NCBI RefSeq assembly: GCF_004366075.1 | Contig: NZ_SODU01000003.1 | Location: 1,302,001 to 1,366,000, forward strand | DNA length: 64,000 bases | Source of the DNA: Kribbella pratensis | GTDB lineage: Bacteria; Actinomycetota; Actinomycetes; Propionibacteriales; Kribbellaceae | Reading direction: 5' to 3' | In this document: positions 52,701-60,962 of the stretch, piece by piece | How the letters are laid out: each line of letters begins with the position of its first letter | Numbering within the stretch: the stretch's first letter is position 1 | Translations under genes and position numbers: made by a program | Notes under the pieces: model-generated | What the model was told of the DNA's origin: nothing | The model's database searches: none | The model's input: only the letters and a program-made list of their open reading frames with translations

Positions 52701-52930
52701 CCATCGCATTGGCCGCGGCCGCGCAGTCCGCCAAGTTCCTGGAGCGCACCAAGGCCGACACCTTCGCCGAGGACGATGCGGTCGTCGGCGTCGCGCGCTG
52801 GATCGCGCAGAACCACGTCGGCCAGAACCTGAACGAGCCGGCGTCGAAGCTCATCTCCGACGCCGACCACGCCCTCCTCAGCGGGCAGCTGAGCACCGCG
52901 GTCACGAAGCTGACTGCAGCTTCCAGGTAA
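49763..52930 (+). CDS. Secreted multidomain glycoside hydrolase family 3
   Basis: 1055-residue exported beta-glucosidase or beta-xylosidase type enzyme. Residues 1-37 are a signal peptide (ending AAADDP). About 40-225 is a jelly-roll carbohydrate-binding domain (CBM11/CIA30-like, with WGGFSHDVTYDV). About 230-345 is a Calx-beta-like domain. About 360-680 is the GH3 barrel with nucleophile Asp634 in GFVISDWQAI. About 690-880 is the GH3 C-domain (GRPQVIADQ, FSGRLPVSWPR). A helical tail of about 120 residues with FIVAR-like repeats ends it. The sugar specificity is unknown. Confidence 0.93.
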   Translation: MLWWSGSRVVDRRRGRVALVAAAALLGGLLVATPAAADDPAPVTLAAFEGAEPFAAPPNAGIFTWGSDADDPPTLELQTRADAPAGEKVLHGTYDISGWGGFSHDVTYDVNPGDWSPYKGIRFWWYGQNTAPLPPGSGKRIFFEIKDGGANAEASELWNTSFTDDWQGWHLVEIPFGELVYRGDYQPVGGIDHILNLTQMWGYAFTMPAGAPGEFAIDQVEVYGKADPALKNSVVTDADVYPVKEGGTAQVKVSVATTGGTPLEEPVTVDYKTGTGTAGADDYTPVSGTIMFPAGTVSGTSQNVSVTTRKDGSAEVAETVPLELAVTGAKAPQTQPVVVIDAHDLPYLNRKLPIGKRVTDLLTRMTTAEKVGQMTQAERNALRSRSDIASYALGSLLSGGGSVPTPNTPAAWAAMIDTFQLNAQATRLQIPLIYGVDAVHGHNNVIGATILPHNIGIGATRDPSIAHKTGEVTATEVRATGIPWDFAPCVCVVRDDRWGRAYEGYGEDPALVQSMATVITGLQGKADGSQLARNNHVLATAKHFAGDGGTTYGSSTTGSYKIDQGITQVTRQQLETIHLAPFKTAVDLGIGTVMPSYSSMSVDGAAPVKMHGDGELINGVLKQRMGFDGFVISDWQAIDQLPGDYASDIRTSINAGLDMIMVPTNYQGFTQGLTAEIGGGRIPMTRIDDAVRRILTEKFKLGLFEHPYADTTNAATVGSAAHRAVGRQAAAKSQVLLKNDGNLLPLASTAKVYVAGSNANDLGNQMGGWSISWQGGSGATTTGTTILDGIKQVAPDATFSADASAPLDGHDVGVVVVGERPYAEGIGDVGNGHDLLLSAADKAAVDKVCGAMKCVVLIVSGRPQVIADQLGKINALVASWLPGTEGAGVADVLFGKVPFSGRLPVSWPRAEDQQPLNVGDASYNPQYPFGWGLTTQAAARAALTETRNTLLSKHDPYAVAAGIAAGVALQVRDWSGPQATIALAAAAQSAKFLERTKADTFAEDDAVVGVARWIAQNHVGQNLNEPASKLISDADHALLSGQLSTAVTKLTAASR

Positions 52931-52938
52931 GACAAGCG

Positions 52939-52975
52939 TTGGCCGGGACGGTGACCCCTCACCCGTCCCGGCCAA
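52939..52975. terminator. Terminator after the GH3 gene
   Basis: TTGGCCGGGACGG (52939-52951) and its exact complement at 52963-52975 form a 13-bp stem with an 11-base loop, nine bases after the GH3 stop. It lacks a T-run but is strong. It may also serve the minus-strand gene ending at 53030. Confidence 0.8.
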
Positions 52976-53029
52976 CACCCCCCAGGCTCGCTCCCCCCGC
53001 ACGCAGTCCCCGTGCCTCCTGCGCGACGT

Positions 53030-53689
53030 TCAGCGGCTGATCTTCGCCGCCGCCTGGCGCGCGAGCTTGTCGAAGTTCGGCGCGGGCATACCCGGACCCA
53101 TCTCGCTGAACGCCAGCACCGAGACGTTGCGTCCCTTCAGCGTGACGGCGTACGGGAAGCCGCCCGCCTCGCTGCCCGGGTCGTTCGGCTTCGGGTAGTC
53201 GTACCAGCGGATCACCTGCGTGAGGTCGCCCGAGGCGCCCTTGACCATGCGGTTCTCAGTGATCTTCCGTGCGTGCGTCGGCGCCGGCTTGCTGTACGTG
53301 CAGCTCTTCAGCGTCGCGATGATCGAGTTGTACGCCGCCCGCGCGGTCGCCGCGTTCGCGTACTGGCTGACGTACTGCCCGCCGTACGCGTCCATCTCGT
53401 CGGTGAACCCGCGGGCCATCCGCGCGGAGACCCGCTTGCCCTCGGTCGACGCCGGGCCGCAGTAGGTCTTCGGCAGAATCCCCCTGTCGACCTGCCGGAT
53501 CCAGTCCCGCCGTGCATCGGCCTTCTTCACCTCGCCGATCGTCAGCATCTGCGACCGGCTGAGCGCGGTGGCCGACGTCGTACCGGCGTCCGCGCCCTGC
53601 GTTGCCAGGGTGGTGAGTCCCACGGCCAGCACTCCTGTCGCCACACCCGTCGCAACCACACCTCGGCGCATGCCCCCAGCAAACTTCAT
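53030..53689 (-). CDS. Small exported protein of unknown function
   Basis: 219-residue secreted protein. The signal sequence runs to about residue 35 (VATGVLAVGLTTLA then ADAG). The mature part has two Cys (TYCGP and KSCTY), probably a disulfide. It has Asp- and Pro-rich loops and resembles exported actinobacterial sensor-like proteins (PknH-extracellular type) without a kinase. No clear family is recognised, and no operon partner. Confidence 0.6.
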   Translation of the reverse strand: MKFAGGMRRGVVATGVATGVLAVGLTTLATQGADAGTTSATALSRSQMLTIGEVKKADARRDWIRQVDRGILPKTYCGPASTEGKRVSARMARGFTDEMDAYGGQYVSQYANAATARAAYNSIIATLKSCTYSKPAPTHARKITENRMVKGASGDLTQVIRWYDYPKPNDPGSEAGGFPYAVTLKGRNVSVLAFSEMGPGMPAPNFDKLARQAAAKISR

Positions 53690-53755
53690 GTTCCGTCCCC
53701 TCGTCGGTTGGTTGTACGAGTAGACGTGCGACCCGCGGGAAAGGTTGGTTCTGGT

Positions 53756-54673
53756 CTAGACGGAAGTTCGGCCGCGGAGGCGGCGGAGCATGCGGGCGTC
53801 CTCGAAGCCGACGGTGCGAGCGGCGGACTCGACCGTGGTGCCGTGGCCGATGAGGTGTTCGGCTCGTTCCAGGCGGAGGAGCTGCTGGTACCGGAGCGGG
53901 GTGAGGCCGGTGGCGGCCGTGAAGATGCGGGTGAGTGTGCGTTCGCTGACACCGACCTGCCCGGCCAGATCCGTCAGCGGCAACCGGTCGGCGTACCGCG
54001 CGTCGATGACGTCCTGGACGCGGTGCGCGAGGTCGTTGAGATGACCCCGGTGGCGGAGCATCGCGGACTCCTGCAGCTCGTCGCCGTTGCGGCGGGCGTA
54101 GACGACCATCTCGCGCGCCACCCGGGCCGCCGCCTCAGCGCCGCGGCCGACCGCGACGAGATGCAGCGCGAGGTCGATACCGCTCGCGATCCCGGCGGAG
54201 GTGATGACGCGATCGTCCTCGACGTACAACACGTCTCGCACGATGATCGCCCGCGGGTACCGGGTCGCCAGCTCGTCGGTCAGGTCGTGATGGGTCGTGA
54301 AGCGCCGCCCGTCGAGCAGGCCCGCCCACCCGAGGGCGTCGGCCCCCGAGCAGACACTCGCAACCGACCCACCGCGCGCGTGGTGGGCACGCAATCGCTC
54401 CCGGAAGTCCGGCCCGATCGGCGGCTCCGGCGACAATCGCGGCGACCGCCAGCCCGGTACGACGACCAGGTCCCCGGCATCGAGCTCCGGCCACTGCAGC
54501 TGGGCCCGCAACGGCACGCCCTGAGCGGTCGCGATCTCCTCGGATTCGGCGACGTACGACACCTCGTAGCCGTACCCGAAGTCGTTCGCCGTCGTGAACA
54601 CCTGTGCCGGCCCGGCGAGATCCAGCAAATGGAGCCGCGGCACCAGTACGAAGACGACGCGAGTGGGACGCAT
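53756..54673 (-). CDS. GlxA-type AraC-family regulator (DJ-1/PfpI + HTH)
   Basis: 305-residue regulator. The N-terminal domain (about 5-170) is DJ-1/PfpI-like with the nucleophile-elbow Cys in GGSVASVCSGADALG. The C-terminal AraC HTH (about 210-300) has YADRLPLTDLAGQVGVSERT, then FTAATGLTPLRYQQLLRLER and the second HTH. These sense small metabolites and regulate a nearby operon. The adjoining isochorismatase-like hydrolase gene ends four bases upstream on the same strand, so the two are co-transcribed. Confidence 0.9.
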   Translation of the reverse strand: MRPTRVVFVLVPRLHLLDLAGPAQVFTTANDFGYGYEVSYVAESEEIATAQGVPLRAQLQWPELDAGDLVVVPGWRSPRLSPEPPIGPDFRERLRAHHARGGSVASVCSGADALGWAGLLDGRRFTTHHDLTDELATRYPRAIIVRDVLYVEDDRVITSAGIASGIDLALHLVAVGRGAEAAARVAREMVVYARRNGDELQESAMLRHRGHLNDLAHRVQDVIDARYADRLPLTDLAGQVGVSERTLTRIFTAATGLTPLRYQQLLRLERAEHLIGHGTTVESAARTVGFEDARMLRRLRGRTSV

Positions 54674-54677
54674 CCGG

Positions 54678-55277
54678 TCAGGATGACACGGGTACGCCCG
54701 TGAACTCGTCGAGCGTCCGGATCGTGGCGAACCGGCCGGCCAGCGCGTACTCCGTGCGCTCGACGACCTGCTCCGCGGTCAGGGTCCGCGGGTCGGCGAG
54801 GATCTCATCGACTCCCGCCTCGTCGCGGATCGACCAGTGGGCCAACGCCATCGTTGCGGTCGCGTCGGCGACAAACACGACGTCGTACCCGAGATCGGAC
54901 GCGACGCGTGCGGTGGTCTCGCAGCACTGCTCGGTACGGATGCCGGAGACAACGATCTCGCCGACGCCGTGCTGGGTCAGCAATTGCTGCAGATTCGTTG
55001 TGGTGAAAGCGTTGTGCGAGGTCTTGGTGAGGATCGGCTCACCCGGCAACGGTTCGAGACCGTCGATCAGCCGGACGTGGCCGTTGACCGGGTCGAACGC
55101 GCCACCGGTCCCCGGCTCGGTGTGCAGCACCCAGACGACGAGGTCGCCCTTGTCGCGGGCCGTGCGCACCAGTCGGTCCACGCGTTCGGCGATGTCGGGG
55201 TGGTTCACCAGCTGCCAGTTCGGGCGGACCCGGAACGATTCCTGGACGTCGATCACGATCAGTGCGGTTCGGCTCAT
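54678..55277 (-). CDS. Isochorismatase-like cysteine hydrolase
   Basis: 199-residue amidohydrolase of the isochorismatase superfamily. The catalytic triad is visible as Asp10 (VIDVQESF), Lys (LTKTSHNAF) and Cys (RTEQCCETTAR). Typical substrates are nicotinamide, ureidoacrylate or similar amides; specificity cannot be told. It is first in a two-gene operon with the GlxA-type regulator. GlxA regulators often accompany this class, which suggests that the regulator responds to its substrate. Confidence 0.87.
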   Translation of the reverse strand: MSRTALIVIDVQESFRVRPNWQLVNHPDIAERVDRLVRTARDKGDLVVWVLHTEPGTGGAFDPVNGHVRLIDGLEPLPGEPILTKTSHNAFTTTNLQQLLTQHGVGEIVVSGIRTEQCCETTARVASDLGYDVVFVADATATMALAHWSIRDEAGVDEILADPRTLTAEQVVERTEYALAGRFATIRTLDEFTGVPVSS

Positions 55278-55468
55278 GACCTCATCCTCGCCCGCGGTCG
55301 GCGTACCGCTGAAGGCTCGATCGGGCCCCGGACCGGACCGATCTGGTCACGAGGACGACCAGGTCGCAGAGATCGGACGAATTCACACCGTTCCGAACTG
55401 TTCCAAACACTGGTCCAGCGTGCTTATCGTGCCCAGGTCTGGTTTCTACAACGATTGAGGGAGTTGCG

Positions 55469-56701
55469 ATGCCCGATCACCTGCCCCGCCGCCAGGTCCT
55501 GCGGACCGCCGGCGCACTGGGCCTCGGTGCCGCCGCCGCGGGCGCGCTCAGCACCACCGCTGACGCCAGTACCCAGGCCAGTTCGGCCGCTGGTACGCCG
55601 GATAAGTTGAGGACCATGGGCGCACACCACGGCAAGCTCGAGATCCGCAAGGACCCGTTCGGCACCACTCCGGACGGTCAGAAGGTGGACGTCTACACGT
55701 TCACCAACGGCCGGGTGACGATCTCGATGCTCACCTGGGGCGCGACCATCCAGAAGGTCGAGACGCCGGACCGCCGCGGCAGAACCACGAACATCAGCCT
55801 CGGCTTCGACAACCTGCCGGACTACGCCAAGCTCAGCCCGTACTTCGGCGCCACCATCGGGCGGTACGGGAACCGGATCGCCAAGGGCAAGTTCACGCTG
55901 GACGGGACGACGTACCAGATCCCGGTCAACAACGGTGAGAACGCGCTGCACGGCGGCCCCCTCGGCTTCGACAAGAAGGTCTGGAAGGCCAAGGTCGTCC
56001 AGACGGACAAGGCCGTTGGCGTCGCGTTCACCTACATCAGCCCGGACGGCGAGATGGGCTTCCCCGGTGAGCTCACCAGCACCGTCACGTACACGCTGGA
56101 CAAGCGTGACGACCTGCGGATCGACTACCACGCGACCGTGGCCGGCAAGGCGACGATCGTGAACCTGACCAACCACGTGTACTTCAACCTGCTCGGCGAG
56201 GGCAACGGCACCATCTACGACCACGTGCTGGAGCTGAACGCGCCGAAGTACACGCCGGTCGACGCGACGCTGATCCCGACCGGCGAGATCGCCCCGGTCG
56301 CCGGTACGCCGTTCGACTTCAGCAAGCCGACCGCGATCGGCAAGCGGCTCCGTGGCGACCACGAGCAGTTGGTTTTCGGCCGCGGGTACGACCACAACTT
56401 CGTGCTCGGCGGGCAGCCGGACAGCAACGGCCTGCGGCTCGCGGGGCGCTTCTGGGAGCCGGAGCACGGCCGCACGATCGAGGTGCTCACCGACCAGCCG
56501 GGCGTCCAGTTCTACAGCGGCAACTTCCTCGACGGCACGTTCCTCGGCATCGGCAACAAGGCCTACCGCCAGGGCGACGCGTTCGCCTTCGAGACCCAGC
56601 ACTTCCCCGACTCCCCCAACCACCCCAACTTCCCGTCCACGGTTCTGCGCCCCGACCAGACCTACAAGAGCACCACCATCTATTCCTTCGGCACCAAGTA
56701 G
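55469..56701 (+). CDS. Tat-exported aldose 1-epimerase
   Basis: 410-residue galactose mutarotase-family protein exported by Tat: MPDHLPRRQVLRTAGALGLG has the twin-arginine motif RRQVL, with the signal ending near residue 33. The catalytic domain has NRIAKGKFTLDG and the NALHGGPLGFDKKVW motif (His), NHVYFNLLGEG (second His) and the C-terminal ETQHFPDSPNHPNFP with the catalytic Glu. It interconverts anomers of sugars outside the cell, perhaps released by secreted glycosidases such as the nearby GH3. GAGGGAG precedes the ATG. Confidence 0.93.
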   Translation: MPDHLPRRQVLRTAGALGLGAAAAGALSTTADASTQASSAAGTPDKLRTMGAHHGKLEIRKDPFGTTPDGQKVDVYTFTNGRVTISMLTWGATIQKVETPDRRGRTTNISLGFDNLPDYAKLSPYFGATIGRYGNRIAKGKFTLDGTTYQIPVNNGENALHGGPLGFDKKVWKAKVVQTDKAVGVAFTYISPDGEMGFPGELTSTVTYTLDKRDDLRIDYHATVAGKATIVNLTNHVYFNLLGEGNGTIYDHVLELNAPKYTPVDATLIPTGEIAPVAGTPFDFSKPTAIGKRLRGDHEQLVFGRGYDHNFVLGGQPDSNGLRLAGRFWEPEHGRTIEVLTDQPGVQFYSGNFLDGTFLGIGNKAYRQGDAFAFETQHFPDSPNHPNFPSTVLRPDQTYKSTTIYSFGTK

Positions 56702-56708
56702 CGCCAAG

Positions 56709-56791
56709 GACAGGAGGTAGTCGGCCCGCACCGGGCCGGCCGAGCGTGCATACGGCGAGGTGGTCCCGTCCCGGCGGGACCACCTCCTGTC
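56709..56791. terminator. Terminator with two mutually exclusive hairpins
   Basis: GAGGTGGTCCCG (56757-56768) pairs with 56775-56786 (12 bp, six-base loop). The alternative GACAGGAGGT (56709-56718) pairs with ACCTCCTGTC (56782-56791) and uses part of the same right arm. It follows the epimerase stop by eight bases. It could simply terminate, or control read-through into the two-component genes. Confidence 0.6.
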
Positions 56792-56852
56792 GTTCCGCGC
56801 CCTTGCCTGACCTTTGCAACGGGCGCACGCTGGGCAGGGGTGGGGGTGACAG

Positions 56853-58592
56853 GTGGTGGCACCGGCGATCGCACGCGCCCGCGGTCCCGGGCCGTGGGCG
56901 CTGTGGGCCGCCGTCGTACTGGGTCTGGGCACGCTGCTGGCCTCGATCGCGCTCGCGATGGCCGGCGACGAACTGGTCCGGCCCGGTCTGCAGGCGCTCC
57001 TGTTCAACTGGATCACCATCCCGTACCTGATCAGCGGAACGCTCGCGTGGTGGCGGCGGCCGGAGAGCCGCCTCGGTCCGCTGATGATCGCCGCCGCCTT
57101 CGTGATGGCCCTGACCGCTCTGCAATGGTCCTCGCTGCCCGCGTTGCACTCGCTCGGCAACCTCCTCGACATGGTGCCGTCCGCCATGTTCCTGCACGTA
57201 TTCCTCGCCTATCCGACCGGACAGCTGGCGACCCGGCCGCGCCAGGTCGTCGTCATCGCCGGCTACGTGAACGTCGCGGTTCTCCAACTGGCGAAGATCC
57301 TGCTCGGCAGCAATCCGGACAGCCTGCTCGCAATCACCGCACAACCGGCGGTCGCGAGCCGCATCGAGCAGTTCCAGCTGATCGCGATGAGCGCCCTGCT
57401 GCTGATCGGCACCGCTCTGCTTCTGGTACGCCGGCCAAGCCCGAGCCGCGCGCAGCGACGCCCGGTGACGCTGCTGGTCGACACCTTCGGACTGGCGCTC
57501 GTCATGCTCGCCCTCCTGTACGTCGCAGGCCTGCGAGGCTGGCCGCAGATCGAGACGGTCCGGCACATCACGTTCGCCGCCCTCGGCCTCGCGCCGGCCG
57601 CCTTCCTGCTCGGCCTGCTGGACGCCCGGCTGGCCCGCACCGACGTCGGCACGCTGTTGATGGAGTTGCGCGCGCACCCGACCAGCGATCTGCGCGAACC
57701 CCTGGCGCGTGCCCTGCACGACCCGTCTCTGACCCTCGCCTATTGGCTACCGCAGTACGGCACCTGGGCCGATCCGGATGGTCGTGCCGTCACGCTGCGG
57801 GGCGCCGACGCGGGACGTGCGACCCGGGTCATCCACCGCGACCACGAACCGATCATCGCCCTGGAATTCGACCGATCGCTCGAGGACGAACGCGAACTGC
57901 TCGACGCCGTCGCAGCAGCGGCCGGAATCGCCTTGGAGAACAACCGGCTGCAGGTGGAGCTCCGCGCCCGTCTGCAGGAACTGCAAGGTTCGCGGGCCCG
58001 GGTCGTCGACGCCGAACAGAAGGAACGCCAGCGGCTCGAACGGAACCTGCACGACGGCGCGCAGCAACGCCTCGTGGCCTTGGCGCTCGAACTCGGACTG
58101 CTCGCCAACAGCTCCACGGACAGCAGCGAAACCGCGGCACGCCTGCTGCAGGCCAAGCGCGAGGTCGCCGTCTCTCTCGACGAGTTGCGGGATGTGGCGC
58201 GCGGCATCCACCCCGCGGTGCTCACCGGACACGGGCTGGCGGTCGCGCTCGAGTCCCTCGCCGTACAAGCCGGCGTACCCGTCGAGCTCGACGTCGCGAT
58301 CGACGGACGGCTGCCCGAACGCGTCGAGGTCGCCGCGTACTACGTCGTCAGCGAGAGCCTGACGAACATCGGCAAGCACGCCGAGGCGACCACCGCCTCG
58401 GTCCGCGTCACCCGGTCGGCGGACGCGATCGTCGTCGCGGTCGTCGACAACGGAATCGGCGGCGCGGACACCGAGCGCGGGACCGGGCTGCGCGGTCTCG
58501 CCGACCGGGTCGAGGCCGTCGGCGGTCAGTTGCGAATCTGGAGTCCGGCGGGCCACGGGACCCGGCTGGAGGCGGAGTTCCCGTGCGAGTAG
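56853..58592 (+). CDS. Sensor histidine kinase (NarL-type partner, HisKA_3)
   Basis: 579-residue membrane kinase. About six helices lie in residues 15-260, a GAF-like or linker region with a coiled coil follows, then HisKA_3 with phospho-acceptor His400 in ERQRLERNLHDGAQQRLVAL. The C-terminal ATPase domain has VSESLTNIGKHAEAT (N box) and VDNGIGGADTERGTGLRGLADRVE (G boxes). The start is GTG (56853 or 56856) after a G-rich site. It overlaps the response regulator gene by ten bases and signals to it. The input is unknown. Confidence 0.93.
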   Translation: MVAPAIARARGPGPWALWAAVVLGLGTLLASIALAMAGDELVRPGLQALLFNWITIPYLISGTLAWWRRPESRLGPLMIAAAFVMALTALQWSSLPALHSLGNLLDMVPSAMFLHVFLAYPTGQLATRPRQVVVIAGYVNVAVLQLAKILLGSNPDSLLAITAQPAVASRIEQFQLIAMSALLLIGTALLLVRRPSPSRAQRRPVTLLVDTFGLALVMLALLYVAGLRGWPQIETVRHITFAALGLAPAAFLLGLLDARLARTDVGTLLMELRAHPTSDLREPLARALHDPSLTLAYWLPQYGTWADPDGRAVTLRGADAGRATRVIHRDHEPIIALEFDRSLEDERELLDAVAAAAGIALENNRLQVELRARLQELQGSRARVVDAEQKERQRLERNLHDGAQQRLVALALELGLLANSSTDSSETAARLLQAKREVAVSLDELRDVARGIHPAVLTGHGLAVALESLAVQAGVPVELDVAIDGRLPERVEVAAYYVVSESLTNIGKHAEATTASVRVTRSADAIVVAVVDNGIGGADTERGTGLRGLADRVEAVGGQLRIWSPAGHGTRLEAEFPCE

Positions 58593-59227
58593 CGATCGCC
58601 GAGGACAGCGTCCTGCTGCGCGAGGGGCTCACCCGGATCCTCGCGAGCGCCGGCCTGGAAGTTGCTGCGGCGTACGACAACGCCGACGACCTGCTGCGGT
58701 ACGTCCGCAGCTTCCCGCCGCAGGTCGCGATCCTCGACATCAGGTTGCCTCCGACCCACAACGACGAGGGCATGCGCGCCGCCCTACGGATCCGCGAGCA
58801 GCATCCGGACGTCGGCGTCCTGGTGCTGTCGCAGTACCTCGAACTCGGCCTGGCGATGCAACTGCTGTCGGAGTCCGCCGAAGGAGTCGGCTATCTGCTG
58901 AAGGACCGGATCAGCGACGTGGACGACTTCGTCGGCGCCGTACGGCGGGTGGCCGGTGGCGGCTCGGCCGTGGATCCGAAGATCGTCTCCACCTTGCTGA
59001 AACGACGGCGTGGCGACGATCCGCTCGCCGTACTGACTCCGCGCGAGCGGGAAGCCCTCGAACTGATGGCGACCGGCGCCTCCAACCAGGGCATCGCCGA
59101 CGCGCTGACGATCACACTGCGGGCCGCGGAGAAGTACGTCTCCGGCATCTTCACCAAGCTCGGCATCCCGTCCACCCGCAGCGAATCCCGCCGGGTGCTG
59201 GCCGTGCTGCTGTACCTGCGCGCCTGA
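58583..59227 (+). CDS. NarL/LuxR-family response regulator
   Basis: 214-residue regulator. The receiver domain (1-125) has phospho-acceptor Asp52 in VAILDIRLPP, and the switch Lys is in GYLLKDRI. The C-terminal LuxR HTH (about 148-205) has LTPREREALELMATGASNQGI and a recognition helix near TLRAAEKYVSGIFTKL. The start is GTG 58583 with GGAG upstream, inside the kinase gene. The CPBP protease gene downstream is its likely target or partner. Confidence 0.93.
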   Translation: MRVAIAEDSVLLREGLTRILASAGLEVAAAYDNADDLLRYVRSFPPQVAILDIRLPPTHNDEGMRAALRIREQHPDVGVLVLSQYLELGLAMQLLSESAEGVGYLLKDRISDVDDFVGAVRRVAGGGSAVDPKIVSTLLKRRRGDDPLAVLTPREREALELMATGASNQGIADALTITLRAAEKYVSGIFTKLGIPSTRSESRRVLAVLLYLRA

Positions 59228-59326
59228 CACACCAGAAACCCGAACCCTCCCTCCACCGGTCGCCCGGTCTCCCGAACGCGGCCGGGAACGCGAGTCTCGA
59301 CGTAGACCCCGTCCCTGGAGGAACCA

Positions 59327-60205
59327 GTGCACAAGTCCCGCGTGATGCAGAACGAACCCGACCCGCCGCGGCCGGACCGTGCACCGAGTCCCCAGCCACC
59401 CGCGATTCCGAGGAGATCCGTCATGACCTTCGTCCGCAATCATCCCGTCGTCAGCTTCTTCGTCCTGGCCTATGCGCTGGCCTGGGCAGGCGTCCCGTTC
59501 GGGAGCTTCTACGCTCCCGGCGCCCTGGTCGCCGCACTCGTCGTCGTCTACCTGACCGAAGGCTTCGCCGGCCTGCGCTCCATGGGCGCCCGGCTGATCC
59601 GCTGGCGGGTCCGCTGGATCTGGTACGTCGCCGCGATCGCCGTGCCGCTGGCCGTGCACCTCGTGACGATGTCGCTCAACCAGGCCCTCGGCGCACCGGC
59701 TCCGAACACCGGGCAGTTCACGCCCTGGTACGGCCTAGCGGTCGTCGTCGGCATGATCATGATCGACCCGACCGGCGGCCCGTTCAGCGAGGAACCGAGC
59801 TTCCGCGGCTACGCACAGCCCAAGCTCCAGTCACGCCGTACTCCGCTCGTCTCGACCGCGATCCTGGCCGTGGCGATCACCGGCTGGCACCTGCCGCTGT
59901 TCTTCATCTCTTCGTTCGGCCTCCAGCCCTTCGAAGCGCTGACCACGGTCGGCGTCACCTTCTGGTACGCGTGGCTGTTCAACCACGCCTCCGGCAGCGT
60001 CCTCATCACTCTCATCGCGCATGCCACCGAAGGCAGCATCAACACGAGCGACCTCTGGCCCGCCGGTTCGGACCTCACCCGAGAGACCTGGCTGTACGTC
60101 GCGGTGTGGTGGGCGGTCGCCATCGGCCTACTGCTCGTCAACCGCCGCTTCTGGACCACCCCGACCGCACCCGCACCCATCAACGTCAAGGAGCCAGTCT
60201 CATGA
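59327..60205 (+). CDS. CPBP-family intramembrane metalloprotease
   Basis: 292-residue polytopic protein (about seven helices). The CPBP (Abi/Rce1-like) motif is SEEPSFRGY with Glu155, Glu156 and Arg160. The second motif is ITGWHLPLFF, and a third His/Asn region is FNHASGSVLITLIAH. Relatives process prenylated peptides or act in bacteriocin immunity. Here it may cleave a membrane partner. The start is GTG 59327 with GGAGG upstream, and the stop overlaps the next gene (ATGA). Confidence 0.85.
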   Translation: MHKSRVMQNEPDPPRPDRAPSPQPPAIPRRSVMTFVRNHPVVSFFVLAYALAWAGVPFGSFYAPGALVAALVVVYLTEGFAGLRSMGARLIRWRVRWIWYVAAIAVPLAVHLVTMSLNQALGAPAPNTGQFTPWYGLAVVVGMIMIDPTGGPFSEEPSFRGYAQPKLQSRRTPLVSTAILAVAITGWHLPLFFISSFGLQPFEALTTVGVTFWYAWLFNHASGSVLITLIAHATEGSINTSDLWPAGSDLTRETWLYVAVWWAVAIGLLLVNRRFWTTPTAPAPINVKEPVS

Positions 60206-60909
60206 CCACCACCTCGATTCCCCCTCGTACTCCTCCCGTCAAGCGCAAGTGGAGCGGCTGGCGCACCGTGCTGGTCGTCCTGGGTGCCTTGCTGGCCCTG
60301 GTCGGCGTCACTCTGTTCGCTGTCGGAGGCGTCGGGCTGTGGGCACAGCATCAACGCGACGACGACGGCTACTTCACCGCCGGACCCGAGCGGGTCAGCA
60401 CCAGCACGTACGCGTTGTCGGCGCCCGGGCTCGACATCGGCGGCGTCGGGCCGGATGCCTTCTACACCGACGATTTCCTCGGCAAGGTCCGGATCGACAT
60501 CAAATCGACGTCCGGCACGCCGGTCTTCATCGGCATCGGTCCGGCCGCCGACGTCGCGGCGTACCTCAAGGGAGTGAGCCACGACGAGATCGCTGACTTC
60601 GACGTCGATCCCTTCCACCTGACGACCACTGCCAGGCCCGGTGACAAGCCGGCCGACTCGCCCGCCGACCAGTCGTTCTGGGTCGCCTCCGGCAACGACA
60701 CCCTCAACTGGACCGCCCGCGGCGGCAACTGGTCCGTCGTGATCATGAACGCCGACGGATCACCGAAGCTCGACGCCGAGCTGAGCGTCGGCGGCACCCT
60801 GCCCGCCGTCGAGGGGATCACGATCGGCGCACTGATCGGCGCCGTCCTCCTGCTGCTGATCGGATCCGCCGTCGTCGTCTCCACAATCACCACCCGCCGC
60901 ACCAACTAG
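60202..60909 (+). CDS. Two-helix membrane protein of unknown function
   Basis: 235-residue protein with helices at about 20-48 and 200-225 and an extracytoplasmic domain of about 150 residues (GPERVSTSTYALSAPGLDIG, VFIGIGPAADVAAYLKGV, QSFWVASGNDTLNW). Similar uncharacterised proteins occur in other actinobacteria, to my recollection. Its ATG overlaps the CPBP stop, so it is translationally coupled and could be the protease's substrate or partner. Confidence 0.75.
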   Translation: MTTTSIPPRTPPVKRKWSGWRTVLVVLGALLALVGVTLFAVGGVGLWAQHQRDDDGYFTAGPERVSTSTYALSAPGLDIGGVGPDAFYTDDFLGKVRIDIKSTSGTPVFIGIGPAADVAAYLKGVSHDEIADFDVDPFHLTTTARPGDKPADSPADQSFWVASGNDTLNWTARGGNWSVVIMNADGSPKLDAELSVGGTLPAVEGITIGALIGAVLLLLIGSAVVVSTITTRRTN

Positions 60910-60930
60910 CACCGACGCGCGGATCTGTAG

Positions 60931-60956
60931 GGCAATGTTCCTAAGTTGCCTAGAGT
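60931..60956 (+). promoter_or_regulatory. Candidate operator and -10 of the P450 gene
   Basis: GGCAA (60931-60935) and TTGCC (60946-60950) form an inverted repeat around ten bases. Directly next to it, TAGAGT (60951-60956) is a -10-like hexamer six bases before the ATG, implying a leaderless mRNA. A repressor bound to the repeat would overlap the promoter. Confidence 0.4.
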
Positions 60957-60962
60957 TGGGGC

